A stretch of 64,000 nt of DNA from Endozoicomonas sp965208385. Lineage in GTDB: Bacteria; Pseudomonadota; Gammaproteobacteria; Pseudomonadales; Endozoicomonadaceae. The stretch is from the NCBI GenBank assembly GCA_965208385.1, contig CBDBOO010000024.1, positions 62,001-126,000 on the forward strand, given 5' to 3'. The position numbers were made by a program, and so were the translations under genes. Positions 39,826 to 48,720 of the stretch are shown here, piece after piece. The stretch's first letter is position 1; every line of letters starts with the position of its first letter. The notes beneath the pieces are model-generated. The model had not been told where the DNA came from. It ran no database searches and was given only the letters and a program-made list of their open reading frames with translations.

Positions 39826-40290
39826 TTTGGACACCTTGAACAAAAATATTTATTGAGATGAGTTTATACAGAAAATTTCGTCCACTTCGGAAACTAACTA
39901 TAGATCAACATATAAAATAACTTACATTTATAAATACTTTAAAACAGTCTTTTAATCGTCATTAGACATTTCATTAAAAACAGTCAAATTGACGTATATA
40001 TAAATTAACAATAACCAGATGGAATTTTATTAACATCCCCAAAAAATAAATAACTATAGAATTAACAATAAACACCTGAAAATTATATCTTTGCAACGTA
40101 ATAAATCACTATCTATAGTCTTAAAAATTATAGCGTTCCACATACAGACTAAAAAAAACACTAAATTACACACCCTGAATTACACACCGAATTCGATCGA
40201 AGCAATAGAAACAGCATCCATGATTATTTTAAACACAACGATAATAAATGTTTTTTTTAAAAAAAACCATTTATTATTTTTATTAAAAAA
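39826..40290. promoter_or_regulatory. AT-rich divergent promoter region of toxin and propeller genes
   Basis: About 465 bp of strongly A+T-rich DNA separates the leftward toxin start from the rightward propeller start. Short frames here look like chance. It probably holds both promoters and is a typical target for H-NS-like silencing, but no individual elements could be assigned with confidence. Confidence 0.5.
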
Positions 40291-42438
40291 ATGCTTCATC
40301 GAAAAACCTTAAGTTATATTTTTTGTTGTTTCTATTTGATCCATATCCAAAACAGTTGCATTGCTGCAATTGAGCCACGTCCTGACCAATTTGTTTATGA
40401 TCCAGTTTTTGTTAATACAATACTGTCTCCTCTTGAAGGGGTTATACACGATCTGGAAAGTGCCTCAGAATCTGTTTACACACCAGACGGCCTCTATTTA
40501 ATCGTCACAGCACCTCTTCATTCAAAACTGAATATTTATAGAAAGGAAAATATAACCAGTGATCACTGGACTGTATCACAGATATTTGAAGCTTCCGATA
40601 ACGGCTCATGTAATGAACAGGGCAATCAACCGAACTGTATTCCTGAACTTGAAGGTGCATCTGGCCTCGCAATCAATGAAATCAGTTACCAGCTGATTGC
40701 TACCGGTAAACGCGCCAATGCTATCGTTGTTCTCAATGCTCACAGGTCTGATAATGATATCCACTGGAGCCTTGATCAGATAATTACTTCAGCAGGTTCC
40801 GAACCTGTTATCAAATCACCATACAGAGTCAGACTTTCTAAAGATCGTTCTTCCTTTTATGCAATCAGTGACAATAACGGAATGTTATACTCTTGGAAAA
40901 AACCATCAGAAAACACTGACCAATGGATTCACTGGCAAAACCTTGATCTCGCCACAGACGTCCCCTGGTTACTCAAACAGATATTAATCCAGAGTGATGA
41001 TAGACAAATTATACTGGCAGCCTCTACACCACCGTCCAGTTCGATAAAAGGTGGCATTCTCTTTCTTAACAATGAAGCAATGGATGATCAACTTTCTCTG
41101 AACCATTCAATTTCGAGTGACGAACTGCATTCACTCAATTTACCCACTGATCTTTGTTTCGCCAGAGGTGAAACACATCTTCTGGTCACTTCCGAAGGCG
41201 ATGGTGGTAGCTTGACCGTTTTGTCTCGTCCCAGCGCACTCTCAAATCAGCAGCATTCAACTCAGCAGCATTCAAATCAGCAGCATTCAAATCAGCAGCA
41301 TTCAAATCAGTGGCATTCAAATCAGGTATTCAGCGAAACATCAGCGAATGCTTCAAGCATTTCTTTACTGCATGGAGCCAGTCAAGTCGTAGTCAGTGAT
41401 AATGGCGCAGACTACCAGTATGCTTTTGTAGCCTCAAAAATCAGTAATAGCCTGATTGTCTTTGTATTACCCCAGGAACAGGAAAACTGGAATATCTGGC
41501 AAATTTACGACAATCATGACAATGAACACGATCAGTCAGGTATTTCAGGCACCGCTTTATCACCCACACAGCCTCAATATCTGGCTGTGCTCGGCGCCTA
41601 TAGCAAAGATATTAACATCTTTGTAATTTCAGCAAGACCCGTATTTCAATACACGGAACTAAACTATGACTACCGGTTAGGCCAAAATAGCACTATCGCT
41701 TCAATCAATATATCCTTCCCGAATGAAGGTGAAATACAGGCAGTCAACACGAATCACGAAGGGTTTTATGTAGATCATCTATTCAATTTCTGGCTTGACC
41801 CGGAATGGGAAAGTAATTTCACACAGGGCGACAGCATCGTCGTAAATCTAGTGGCAATTGATACTGAAAACCAGAGCACAGCCATTAATTCAACGGTCAC
41901 TTTCGTACAGGATACAGAATTCCCATTTATATACCCTGTAATAGCCGCAGTTCTAGTCACAGCCGGGACTGTGTTTGCGGCTGTTTCTTACATCGGTTAC
42001 AGACTATATAATAAAGGAAAAGAAAAAATACAGGATGAAGAAACTCAAGAATCCGCTAACCCCGCAACACTTCAAACTCTAGCGATTATAATTCCCGAAG
42101 ATAATAATCCCGGACCAGGCTGTCAAATTCCTGATATACAGATGTCAGTGGTTAGTGTGATATCACTTGAGATTAGCGAGAGTAGAATGAATGCAGGAGA
42201 AGAACTTACTAAGACTGAAGAGGGAAATAATATTGAAGTAGAAAACGAAGACTCCACAGAAACTCACAGCAGCAGTGCATCTACCGATGAATCATCACCA
42301 AAGAGAAATGGAAAATCAAAGAGAACAAAACATAGATGGCACTCTGAATTTTCTGATGTTGATGTAGAAAGAGAGGTCAATATAATAGAAGATAAAATTA
42401 AACAGCAGACCCCTCCAGTGAGTGAAAGAAAAAAATAA
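40291..42438 (+). CDS. Exported beta-propeller protein with single membrane helix and charged cytoplasmic tail
   Basis: 715 residues. A signal peptide (MLHRKTLSYIFCCFYLIHI...CIAA) is followed by a propeller-like body with strands such as PDGLYLIVTAPLHSKLNIYRK, ISYQLIATGKRANAIVVLN and YAFVASKISNSLIVFVLP. A cadherin/Ig-like strand segment lies near 450-545. A single membrane helix (YPVIAAVLVTAGTVFAAVSYIGY in part, about 550-572) precedes an acidic and basic Ser-rich tail of about 140 residues. A 15-bp repeat encoding QQHSN units interrupts the propeller near residues 320-345. It is divergent from the toxin gene and similar in plan to the propeller protein downstream of it. The function is not known. 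No ribosome site stands out before the ATG. Confidence 0.75.
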   Translation: MLHRKTLSYIFCCFYLIHIQNSCIAAIEPRPDQFVYDPVFVNTILSPLEGVIHDLESASESVYTPDGLYLIVTAPLHSKLNIYRKENITSDHWTVSQIFEASDNGSCNEQGNQPNCIPELEGASGLAINEISYQLIATGKRANAIVVLNAHRSDNDIHWSLDQIITSAGSEPVIKSPYRVRLSKDRSSFYAISDNNGMLYSWKKPSENTDQWIHWQNLDLATDVPWLLKQILIQSDDRQIILAASTPPSSSIKGGILFLNNEAMDDQLSLNHSISSDELHSLNLPTDLCFARGETHLLVTSEGDGGSLTVLSRPSALSNQQHSTQQHSNQQHSNQQHSNQWHSNQVFSETSANASSISLLHGASQVVVSDNGADYQYAFVASKISNSLIVFVLPQEQENWNIWQIYDNHDNEHDQSGISGTALSPTQPQYLAVLGAYSKDINIFVISARPVFQYTELNYDYRLGQNSTIASINISFPNEGEIQAVNTNHEGFYVDHLFNFWLDPEWESNFTQGDSIVVNLVAIDTENQSTAINSTVTFVQDTEFPFIYPVIAAVLVTAGTVFAAVSYIGYRLYNKGKEKIQDEETQESANPATLQTLAIIIPEDNNPGPGCQIPDIQMSVVSVISLEISESRMNAGEELTKTEEGNNIEVENEDSTETHSSSASTDESSPKRNGKSKRTKHRWHSEFSDVDVEREVNIIEDKIKQQTPPVSERKK
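41246..41326 (+). repeat. 15-bp in-frame tandem repeat (about five copies)
   Basis: The unit CAGCATTCAAATCAG recurs with small changes and encodes repeated Gln-His-Ser-Asn-Gln. Gains or losses would keep the reading frame and change only the loop length. Confidence 0.85.
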
Positions 42439-43023
42439 ATTATATTTAATTATTCCTGTTCACGACAAAAAGCTAACCCAGCAAACCCTTCGAATTACGA
42501 TGAGCCTCACCATCAATTTAGTGAATGCCCGAATCCTCTCCATAGAATGCTGCATTAAACAAATCTATCGCAGAACTAATACTGTCTCCAAAAATATGTT
42601 CAATCACCGGGATAGCTAATAGAACAGAATAGGCCACTGATTTTTCTGCATGATACCCATCGATATTTGCACTAAAAACCAGGGCAAGCAGTAATAAATA
42701 CTCTGGATTCCCTCTCTTTACCGCTTCAATTGTATCAACCAAAACAACAGTACTTAATAGTGCAAACCTGGGTAACCTGTTGTATTCATCATAACGATCC
42801 AGATACACACTTCCCAGGGTTATTGTCACAGGTATAATAAATCCGTTCGCTGCAGATTCACACTGATTTGAAAGCATAACTGTGGCTGCAGCCTTGGCCG
42901 TCAGTATTCCCATCACAGCCTTAGGTGTTACAGCCCTATGCAGAAGCATAGTAGTACCAGCTTTGAAAATCTGTAAACCTTCCGAATATGAACTACTTGG
43001 ATTAACAGCACTCGTAAAGGCTG

Positions 43024-43031
43024 AATAAGTA
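43024..43031. repeat. Target-site duplication, left copy (ISL3)
   Basis: AATAAGTA, identical to 44360-44367. Confidence 0.92.
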
Positions 43032-44359
43032 GGCTCTTCCCTAATTTTAGTGGGTGATTTAATCTATATTGAACACTTCAAGGCAAGGATGCCGACATGC
43101 GCGATAAAGAACTCTACTCTAAAATACTTGGCGTTGAAACTCCGTGGCATGTCGCTCACGTGGAACTCTCCATTACTGAAGGAAAAGTCGAAATCTTTCT
43201 CGAACATGATGGCAAAAAGCCTTCTAAATGCAGTGTTTGTGATAAACCCTCTCCGGGTTACGATCGACGTCAGAAGAAGTGGCGGCATCTGGATACCTGC
43301 CAGTTTCAAACCATCCTTATTGCTGATGTTCCGCGTACACAATGTTCCGATCACGGTGTAAAAACAATACAGGTTCCATGGGCTGAACCGAACTCTGGTT
43401 TTACGGCCTTGTTTGAAGCACTTGTTATTGACTGGCTGAAAGAGGCAACAACCAGTGCAGTTGCCCAACAAATGAAGCTTAGCTGGAATGCCATCGACGG
43501 TATCCAACAGCGTGCAGTAGCGAGAGGTCTGGCACGCAGAGTACACGACAATCCCAAACGGTTAGCCGTTGACGAAACCTCATTCCAGAAGAGACGTGAG
43601 TACGTCACTGTGGTTACAGATCATGAAAAAGGCATTGTTTTACATTTGGCCGACAACCATAAAGCTGACAGCCTCAATGAGTACTTTGAGACCCTGACGC
43701 CAGACCAGAAAGCCGGTATTGAATGCGTTACCATGGATATGTGGAAGCCCTTTATCAAGGCAGTCACATTGCATGTGCCAGAAGCCAGGGAGCGAATAGC
43801 ATTTGACAAGTTCCATGTTGCCCAGTACTTAGGCAATGCGGTCAATAAAGTTCGCATAGAAGAGCATAAAGCGCTTATGTCTACAGGGTCAGACTTACTC
43901 AAAGGTACCCGGTTTGACTGGCTAACAAATCCTGAAAATATGAGCGATGAAAAGTGGGAAGCGTTCGAGCCGTTGCGTGATTCAAAGCTGAAAACAGCAC
44001 GAGCCTGGGCCATCAAAGAGATGGCGATGACACTGTGGAATTACACATCACGAGCTTGGGCTATCAAGGCATGGAAACGGTGGCTGAGCTGGGCACTGAG
44101 GTGTCGGCTTGAACCTGTTCGTAAAGTGGCCAAGATGATCAAAGAACACCTGTGGGGAATTATTAACGCAATAGTTCTGAAAGCCGACAATGGCCGTGCA
44201 GAAGGCATGAATGGAAAGATACAGCGACTCAAGGGTCGAGCCTACGGCTACAGAAACAGAGAAAGGTTCAAAACTGCAATCTACTTTCATTGTGGTGGCC
44301 TTGATCTTTATCCAAGAGGGGTGAATCGCTGAAATTTACCCACACAATCTGAGGTAGAG
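43032..44359 (+). mobile_element. ISL3-family insertion sequence with 8-bp target duplication
   Basis: The ends are related inverted repeats: GGCTCTTCCCTAATTTTAG at 43032 and GGCTCTACCTCAGATTGTG reading inward from 44359. The flanks AATAAGTA at 43024-43031 and 44360-44367 are an exact 8-bp duplication. The single transposase gene is intact, so insertion is probably recent. Confidence 0.93.
43097..44332 (+). CDS. ISL3-family transposase
   Basis: 411 residues, full length for the family. The N-terminus has a Cys-based zinc-binding region (CSVCDKPSPGYDRR...RTQCSDHG). A helix-turn-helix follows, then the DDE core: RLAVDETSFQKRREYVTVV, GIECVTMDMWKPFIKAV with FDKFHVAQ, and a C-terminal NGRAEGMNGKIQRLKGRAYG supplying the last acidic residue. 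It cuts and joins the ends of the element. It appears intact. Confidence 0.95.
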   Translation: MRDKELYSKILGVETPWHVAHVELSITEGKVEIFLEHDGKKPSKCSVCDKPSPGYDRRQKKWRHLDTCQFQTILIADVPRTQCSDHGVKTIQVPWAEPNSGFTALFEALVIDWLKEATTSAVAQQMKLSWNAIDGIQQRAVARGLARRVHDNPKRLAVDETSFQKRREYVTVVTDHEKGIVLHLADNHKADSLNEYFETLTPDQKAGIECVTMDMWKPFIKAVTLHVPEARERIAFDKFHVAQYLGNAVNKVRIEEHKALMSTGSDLLKGTRFDWLTNPENMSDEKWEAFEPLRDSKLKTARAWAIKEMAMTLWNYTSRAWAIKAWKRWLSWALRCRLEPVRKVAKMIKEHLWGIINAIVLKADNGRAEGMNGKIQRLKGRAYGYRNRERFKTAIYFHCGGLDLYPRGVNR

Positions 44360-44367
44360 CCAATAAG
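44360..44367. repeat. Target-site duplication, right copy (ISL3)
   Basis: AATAAGTA, identical to 43024-43031. Confidence 0.92.
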
Positions 44368-44431
44368 TAATACAGCCCGCGGTCATTTCAATTCGCTTTC
44401 TGTGTTTTGAACTGAACTCGTAATCTGTCAT

Positions 44432-44732
44432 TTGTGCAGATGAGTGTATCAATGCAGTTGATAAAGGAATTATTATATTTTAAATATCGCCTATTAGCTT
44501 TCCATGAGCAGGCTGATACATCGAACGCGTGACTGAAAATACAAGTTCATTTAGATGAACATTTTCCATTTTATATAATGCAGACAGAAACCCTGGAAAA
44601 ACAGATCCATAGTTTTTGAAGACAGGTGCATTCACCGCTTCAGCAGTAGAACATTTGGAGGGTATACACAGTTTGGTACAAGCTGCAGCCGCACAAGTGA
44701 CAGTGTTTTTTTTCCATAATAAACAGCATTTC
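44432..44732. other. Intergenic region with no recognised gene
   Basis: About 300 bp upstream of the split membrane-protein gene. I see no coding signal or RNA gene; it may contain that gene's promoter. Confidence 0.4.
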
Positions 44733-45006
44733 CTAAGGTGCTGAAAGAACCAAGATAAAATAACCTCCTACACTAACCAGTACAACAGGCAAATAAAGCA
44801 TTACCTCATATGCGCCGGCAAAAAAATCTTCCAGATTGTAATTAATACCTCTTTCGAGTTGTCTGGAATAGGCCTGTATAAGGTGTTCAACCTGATTATC
44901 GACATAATCAATCTTTTGTTTTTTACTCAATTCGCTATGTTGCTCTGCATCTTCTCGTAGCGCCTCAACGGCTATGTTCCCGCCAATAGTTGTATTGCTT
45001 ACTCCC
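44733..45006 (-). pseudogene. Remnant of a small membrane protein without a normal start
   Basis: The frame is open from after a stop near 45006 to 44733, encoding NIAVEALREDAEQHSELSKK, then DYVDNQVEHLIQAYSRQL and a terminal hydrophobic helix (VMLYLPVVLVSVGGYFILVL). No ATG or GTG occurs in frame; the only start is a TTG at 44930. This suggests a gene that has lost its 5' end, though a short protein from the TTG is possible. Family not recognised. Confidence 0.35.
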
Positions 45007-45168
45007 TATGTTTACAGGGCTACAGACGTGCCTTATAAAGTAGAGATATGACTAAATCTTGTATATTGCATTTGTTTATTGCCCAAAGAACAGCGATTTG
45101 TTCTGGGATACCTTCCTATCTCATGAATAGCCATATGTGGAGCAGGAAAATAAAGTTTTTATAGGACT

Positions 45169-45681
45169 TTAGTGCTCCCAACTATTGACGGGAACATAGC
45201 CCGCCTCAACGGTACCATCTCTATACAGATTGATTCTTTCTATTAACTCAGCAAGCGATTTAATGACTATTAATCCTACGGGTTCATCAGGACATACCTG
45301 ACGGCCCGGGGAAGCACTAGTCTTGATCAAGAACGCAGCTATAGCTTTGGGTCCGGAAAATACCCATGTTGCAACGCCTTGCAGTATTGAATTATCAGCT
45401 CCCGGAGCCAATTCTGGAACCAGGTATTCATAATCGAACCTGATAAATTCACCAAACTTGTTAATTGAATCAATCGAACGCTGATCCATAAAACCGTAGA
45501 CAAGAAATGACGTTGCAGCATCTTCGTCTTGGGTCAGATTAAAGCAACCACCAAGTTCGCTGCTGAGTATTACATCATTATCGAGCACCATATTGTTCTC
45601 ATCACTGTATACCGATAATACAGATAAGAGAGAAACAACCACACTGACTACCGATAACCACTGCAGGCATTTGAGTCTCAT
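45169..45681 (-). CDS. Small exported protein of unknown function
   Basis: About 170 residues from the ATG at 45681, which has a GAAG ribosome site six bases upstream; the frame also reads from a TTG at 45693. A strong signal peptide (MRLKCLQWLSVVSVVVSLLSVL) is followed by a mature region of about 145 residues with two Cys (GGCFNL and RQVCPDEP) that could form a disulfide. The family is not recognised. It is probably periplasmic or secreted. Confidence 0.6.
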   Translation of the reverse strand: MRLKCLQWLSVVSVVVSLLSVLSVYSDENNMVLDNDVILSSELGGCFNLTQDEDAATSFLVYGFMDQRSIDSINKFGEFIRFDYEYLVPELAPGADNSILQGVATWVFSGPKAIAAFLIKTSASPGRQVCPDEPVGLIVIKSLAELIERINLYRDGTVEAGYVPVNSWEH

Positions 45682-45693
45682 ACAGATCTTCAA

Positions 45694-46065
45694 CAGATTA
45701 TTTAGTGCTGAAAACTAGACCAATAATATTTAATTGCAAAACGGATGATTGATTTCTCAGGCTTCAATTAGCCTTTATTTTGTCGATACAGCAACGCAGT
45801 CACAGTTTATGGCACACTTTCACCAGTTATTCTCTGATGAATGGTGGCAACATTATTATGCTGTAAAGATACTGGGACACATCGAACTTTTCATGAGCAT
45901 GCGATACGTCAGGTTGTCTCGAATCATTTTCAGGATGCGGCGTGCTTGAATCCATTATCATCACTGGAAGCAGCCGAAAGAAACGACATCGAGCGTGAAT
46001 TACCAGAAGTAATTTAAGGCTGGGGAAATAAAAAGAAAGAATAGTAATTACTACAAGAAGAGAAA
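45694..46065. other. Intergenic region before the tRNA group
   Basis: About 370 bp. Short frames are present on both strands but none has a ribosome site or recognisable product. I see nothing functional beyond flanking regulatory DNA. Confidence 0.4.
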
Positions 46066-46158
46066 TGGCGGTGAGGGAGGGATTCGAACCCTCGATACGG
46101 CTACAAACCGTATACTCCCTTAGCAGGGGAGCGCCTTCAGCCACTCGGCCACCTCACC
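46066..46158 (-). tRNA. tRNA-Ser (GCT)
   Basis: 93 nt with encoded CCA. The acceptor GGTGAGG pairs with CCTCACC, the anticodon loop is CTGCTAA, and the long variable arm is typical of Ser. It is identical over its whole length to the copy at 47795-47887. Confidence 0.95.
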
Positions 46159-46212
46159 ACTTTGATTAACAACAGAGGACTAACAACAGAAATTTACAGA
46201 AGAAACAATGAA

Positions 46213-46289
46213 TGGCGCGCTCGGGAGGATTCGAACCTCCGACCGCCTGGTTCGTAGCCAGGTACTCTATCCAGCTGAGCTACGAGCGC
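46213..46289 (-). tRNA. tRNA-Arg (ACG)
   Basis: 77 nt with encoded CCA. The acceptor GCGCTCG pairs with CGAGCGC and the anticodon loop is CTACGAA. It is identical to the next copy at 46360-46436. Confidence 0.95.
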
Positions 46290-46302
46290 GAAACTGTTTC
46301 AT

Positions 46303-46353
46303 TTCTTCTATAACACTTCTATCTATAAGACTTCTATCTATAACACTTCTATC
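46303..46353. repeat. Short tandem repeat between the two tRNA-Arg genes
   Basis: ACTTCTATCTATAA/G units of about 15-16 bp occur in roughly three copies in the spacer. They probably arose with the tRNA duplication. Confidence 0.6.
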
Positions 46354-46359
46354 GCTGAC

Positions 46360-46436
46360 TGGCGCGCTCGGGAGGATTCGAACCTCCGACCGCCTGGTTC
46401 GTAGCCAGGTACTCTATCCAGCTGAGCTACGAGCGC
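46360..46436 (-). tRNA. tRNA-Arg (ACG)
   Basis: 77 nt with encoded CCA, same sequence and anticodon loop (CTACGAA) as the copy at 46213-46289. A tandem duplication. Confidence 0.95.
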
Positions 46437-46751
46437 CCTGTGTCAACGGGAGCGAACTATAGAGATTTCACTCACTCGAGTCAATGTGGAAATACGCAGA
46501 ATCATCCTTGATTCTAGAAAATACGGTAAAACCTTATTTTTTATATATTTCAACGCATTACGAATCAGAATTCGTCATTAAAATAACAGCCCGACCGGTA
46601 AAAAAACACTTCAATCTTCAAATCATTCAAACATATAATCAATAACATTTACCGCTATCTTTTTATCCCCACGTTCTATAAGTTGATAATTACACCTAAG
46701 CTGCCACTAAAACAGCTCGGCTGTTAAAGGCAACCTGATTTGTGACCCTTG
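46437..46751. other. AT-rich spacer upstream of the lipoprotein gene
   Basis: About 310 bp with no gene. It lies between the leftward tRNA genes and the rightward lipoprotein gene, so it likely holds that gene's promoter. Confidence 0.4.
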
Positions 46752-47657
46752 ATGACAATGAATATTCACGGCGCTAATGAGACCCTGAAAACAGTTTTTC
46801 GGCGATTTTTTTTCTGCGTATTGATGGTCAGTCTGACTAACGGTCTTACTGGTTGCGGTTCAAACTACCTTTCGACCGACTCCCAGCCTCTCATCACACC
46901 GGAACAACTTCCACAAAAGCTTGTCAGTATTTCTCTACTGACTCAAAGCACCCCTCTATACGCATGGATACCTCAGGCTGACAAACAATCTGATACCCTT
47001 AGAATTTATATAGAAGGCGATGGACGGGCCTGGCTGAGCCGGGGAAGAGCATCCCTCGATCCCACCCCCGAAAACCGCCTGGTACACCGATTGATGCTGC
47101 AGGATAGTAAAGCGGATATCGCGTACCTTGCACGACCATGTCAATTTAATAACCACAGTAGCTGCTCACAGGAACTCTGGACGTTTAAACGCTATGACCC
47201 TGACACTCTGAACCTCATAAATGAAGGAATCAGATTTATTAAAAACAACGGAGCCTATCAGTCTCTCGAACTGGTAGGGTATTCCGGCGGCGCTACCATT
47301 GCATTACTGCTGGCCAGCCAGAGGGACGATGTGACCAGTGTCAGAACGCTGGCGGGCAATCTTGATCCTGAATTCACCAATCGCCTGCATCGCGTTTCCA
47401 GTATGCCTTCTGCTCTCAATCCAACCTCATTTTCAAAACAATTAACTGAGATCCCGCAGCTTCATTTTATCGGAGCTGAAGACAGAGTTATTCCAGCAGT
47501 GGTATTTCAGAAATACAGAGGTTATTTCAAACAGGTCAATTGCCTGAATAAACATGTTGTTGACGGTGCTACCCACTCCCGGGGCTGGCAGGCACATTGG
47601 AAAAAATTATTACAAATACAACCCGGGTGTTTTAACAAGAAGATTTCAGAGAAATAA
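46752..47657 (+). CDS. Alpha/beta-hydrolase-fold lipoprotein
   Basis: About 301 residues. A signal sequence ends in a lipobox-like LTGC, so the protein is probably lipid-anchored after that Cys (about residue 35). The body has an alpha/beta hydrolase nucleophile elbow (ELVGYSGGATIALLLA, Ser in G-Y-S-G-G) and a late acidic residue and His (LHFIGAEDRVIPAVV, VVDGATHSRGWQAHW). These fit a complete catalytic triad. The substrate is unknown; esterase, lipase or peptidase activity is possible. The start could be the ATG at 46752 or 46758; no strong ribosome site is visible. It lies between two tRNA groups and is opposite to them. Confidence 0.8.
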   Translation: MTMNIHGANETLKTVFRRFFFCVLMVSLTNGLTGCGSNYLSTDSQPLITPEQLPQKLVSISLLTQSTPLYAWIPQADKQSDTLRIYIEGDGRAWLSRGRASLDPTPENRLVHRLMLQDSKADIAYLARPCQFNNHSSCSQELWTFKRYDPDTLNLINEGIRFIKNNGAYQSLELVGYSGGATIALLLASQRDDVTSVRTLAGNLDPEFTNRLHRVSSMPSALNPTSFSKQLTEIPQLHFIGAEDRVIPAVVFQKYRGYFKQVNCLNKHVVDGATHSRGWQAHWKKLLQIQPGCFNKKISEK

Positions 47658-47663
47658 AACGAA

Positions 47664-47695
47664 AAAAACCTGTTCTATTTCTAGAACAGGTTTTT
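47664..47695. terminator. Rho-independent terminator after the lipoprotein gene
   Basis: AACCTGTTCTA and TAGAACAGGTT form a stem around a short loop and are followed by T5 on the plus strand and an A/T run on the other, so it may work both ways. Confidence 0.85.
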
Positions 47696-47699
47696 AATA

Positions 47700-47776
47700 T
47701 GGCGCACTCGGAAGGATTCGAACCTTCGACCGCTCGGTTCGTAGCCGAGTACTCTATCCAGCTGAGCTACGAGTGC
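47700..47776 (-). tRNA. tRNA-Arg (ACG), variant copy
   Basis: 77 nt with encoded CCA. The acceptor GCACTCG pairs with CGAGTGC and the anticodon loop is CTACGAA. It differs from the other two Arg copies in the acceptor and anticodon stems while keeping pairing. Confidence 0.95.
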
Positions 47777-47794
47777 GTTGTCTAACTTTAAATC

Positions 47795-47887
47795 TGGCGG
47801 TGAGGGAGGGATTCGAACCCTCGATACGGCTACAAACCGTATACTCCCTTAGCAGGGGAGCGCCTTCAGCCACTCGGCCACCTCACC
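47795..47887 (-). tRNA. tRNA-Ser (GCT)
   Basis: 93 nt with encoded CCA, identical to the copy at 46066-46158. It is the first tRNA downstream of csrA, the usual gammaproteobacterial arrangement. Confidence 0.95.
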
Positions 47888-48065
47888 GGGAACGCTGGCT
47901 ATATTACCTCGAACTCTTTGGAATGCAAGCTTTTTTTCGGAAACACAACCTGCCTGTTTCACGCCTATAGCGACAATGTCCTTGTATTATTTCATCCGCT
48001 CTTTCAGAAGATGGTTCATGTGGTAATAGAAAGTAATTCAGGGATATTTGATAACGTGCAGATAC

Positions 48066-48093
48066 AAAAACGCCTGTCACAAGGACAGGCGTT
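48066..48093 (-). terminator. Rho-independent terminator downstream of csrA
   Basis: On the minus strand ACGCCTGTC and GACAGGCGT form a stem with a five-base loop, followed by T5. It lies about 60 bp beyond the csrA stop and separates csrA from the tRNA genes. Confidence 0.85.
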
Positions 48094-48149
48094 CTTTATC
48101 GATATTCAACCATCAAGCAAAAAATCTGAATGATAAAACAGCAAAACGC

Positions 48150-48353
48150 TCAGTAAGATTCAGAAACTGACGGTGTAACACCATTTTCTTTTTCTTTCTG
48201 TATGCGCTGGTAGATTTCTTCGCGGTGTACAGCCACTTCTTTGGGTGCATTCACGCCAATACGTACCTGATTGCCTTTAACGCCCAGAACGGTGACAGTG
48301 ACTTCGTCTCCGACCATTAAGGTCTCTCCTACTCGGCGAGTCAGAATCAGCAT
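48150..48353 (-). CDS. csrA: Carbon storage regulator CsrA
   Basis: 67 residues starting MLILTRRVGETLMVGDEV, with the conserved core VTVTVLGVKGNQVRIGV and APKEVAVHREEIYQRI. Arg44-type and Leu4-type RNA-binding residues are kept. AAGGAG six bases before the ATG at 48353 fixes this start; the frame is open further upstream but the longer form would not match the family. CsrA is a dimer that binds GGA sites in mRNA leaders and controls carbon use, motility and virulence. Effects on the toxin locus are possible but unproven. Confidence 0.97.
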   Translation of the reverse strand: MLILTRRVGETLMVGDEVTVTVLGVKGNQVRIGVNAPKEVAVHREEIYQRIQKEKENGVTPSVSESY

Positions 48354-48720
48354 TACAATCTCCTTATTTACATCTCTGTAAGTCAACAACCGTCAATTCT
48401 GAGCACGGCGGTGTATCGGTGAATGACATCTAACAACTGAGCAGACAAGTCACAGTATTAAACTTATTGGACTTATCTGACATATCCCTGAAATGGCTTT
48501 AATCCAGCTCAGGCAGGAAGTATATGTCAGCTCACACATTCATGCATATGAATTATTCAGCTAACCAAGTCTAGTCACCAAACTGAATATTTCCATGCGT
48601 ATTTTTACCAGTTAAAATAATCGAAAGAGCTTGATATCAGCCGTTTCAAGTTTCTTCCTGAATGCCACCCAGGGGCAGCACATTCAGAAAATACTCGATA
48701 CAACACTCTACGACAGGAAT
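48354..48720. other. Spacer between lysC and csrA
   Basis: About 370 bp with no gene seen. It likely contains the csrA promoter and leader. I found no clear lysC terminator. Confidence 0.4.

Larger units (their letters stand above)
42518..44431 (-). pseudogene. Small multi-helix membrane protein gene split by the ISL3 insertion
   Basis: The 3' part (42518-43031) encodes hydrophobic segments (AVMGILTAKAAATVMLS, GFIIPVTITLGSVYLD, FALLSTVVLVDTIEAV, EYLLLLALVFSANIDG, VAYSVLLAIPVIEHIF). The 5' part lies beyond the element, with an ATG at 44431. Removing the ISL3 element and one copy of AATAAGTA joins them in frame: MTDYEFSSKHRKRIEMTAGC then ITYSAFTSAVNPSSS and on into MLLHRAVTPKAV. The restored protein is about 190 residues. 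I do not recognise the family. The internal ATG at 42949 might still allow a shortened product. Confidence 0.75.

Noticed and set aside
37903..39843. Four separate small genes upstream of the giant toxin
   Set aside because: They overlap in sequence and each continues the sense of the previous one after a single-base shift, so they are pieces of one gene.
40091..40312. A 73-residue frame in the AT-rich region before the propeller gene
   Set aside because: Composition simply reflects A/T-rich DNA, and it overlaps the start of the real gene in another frame.
46208..46462. An 84-residue frame with two near-identical repeats
   Set aside because: It is the reverse reading of the two tRNA-Arg genes; the repeats are the tRNA duplicates, not a protein.
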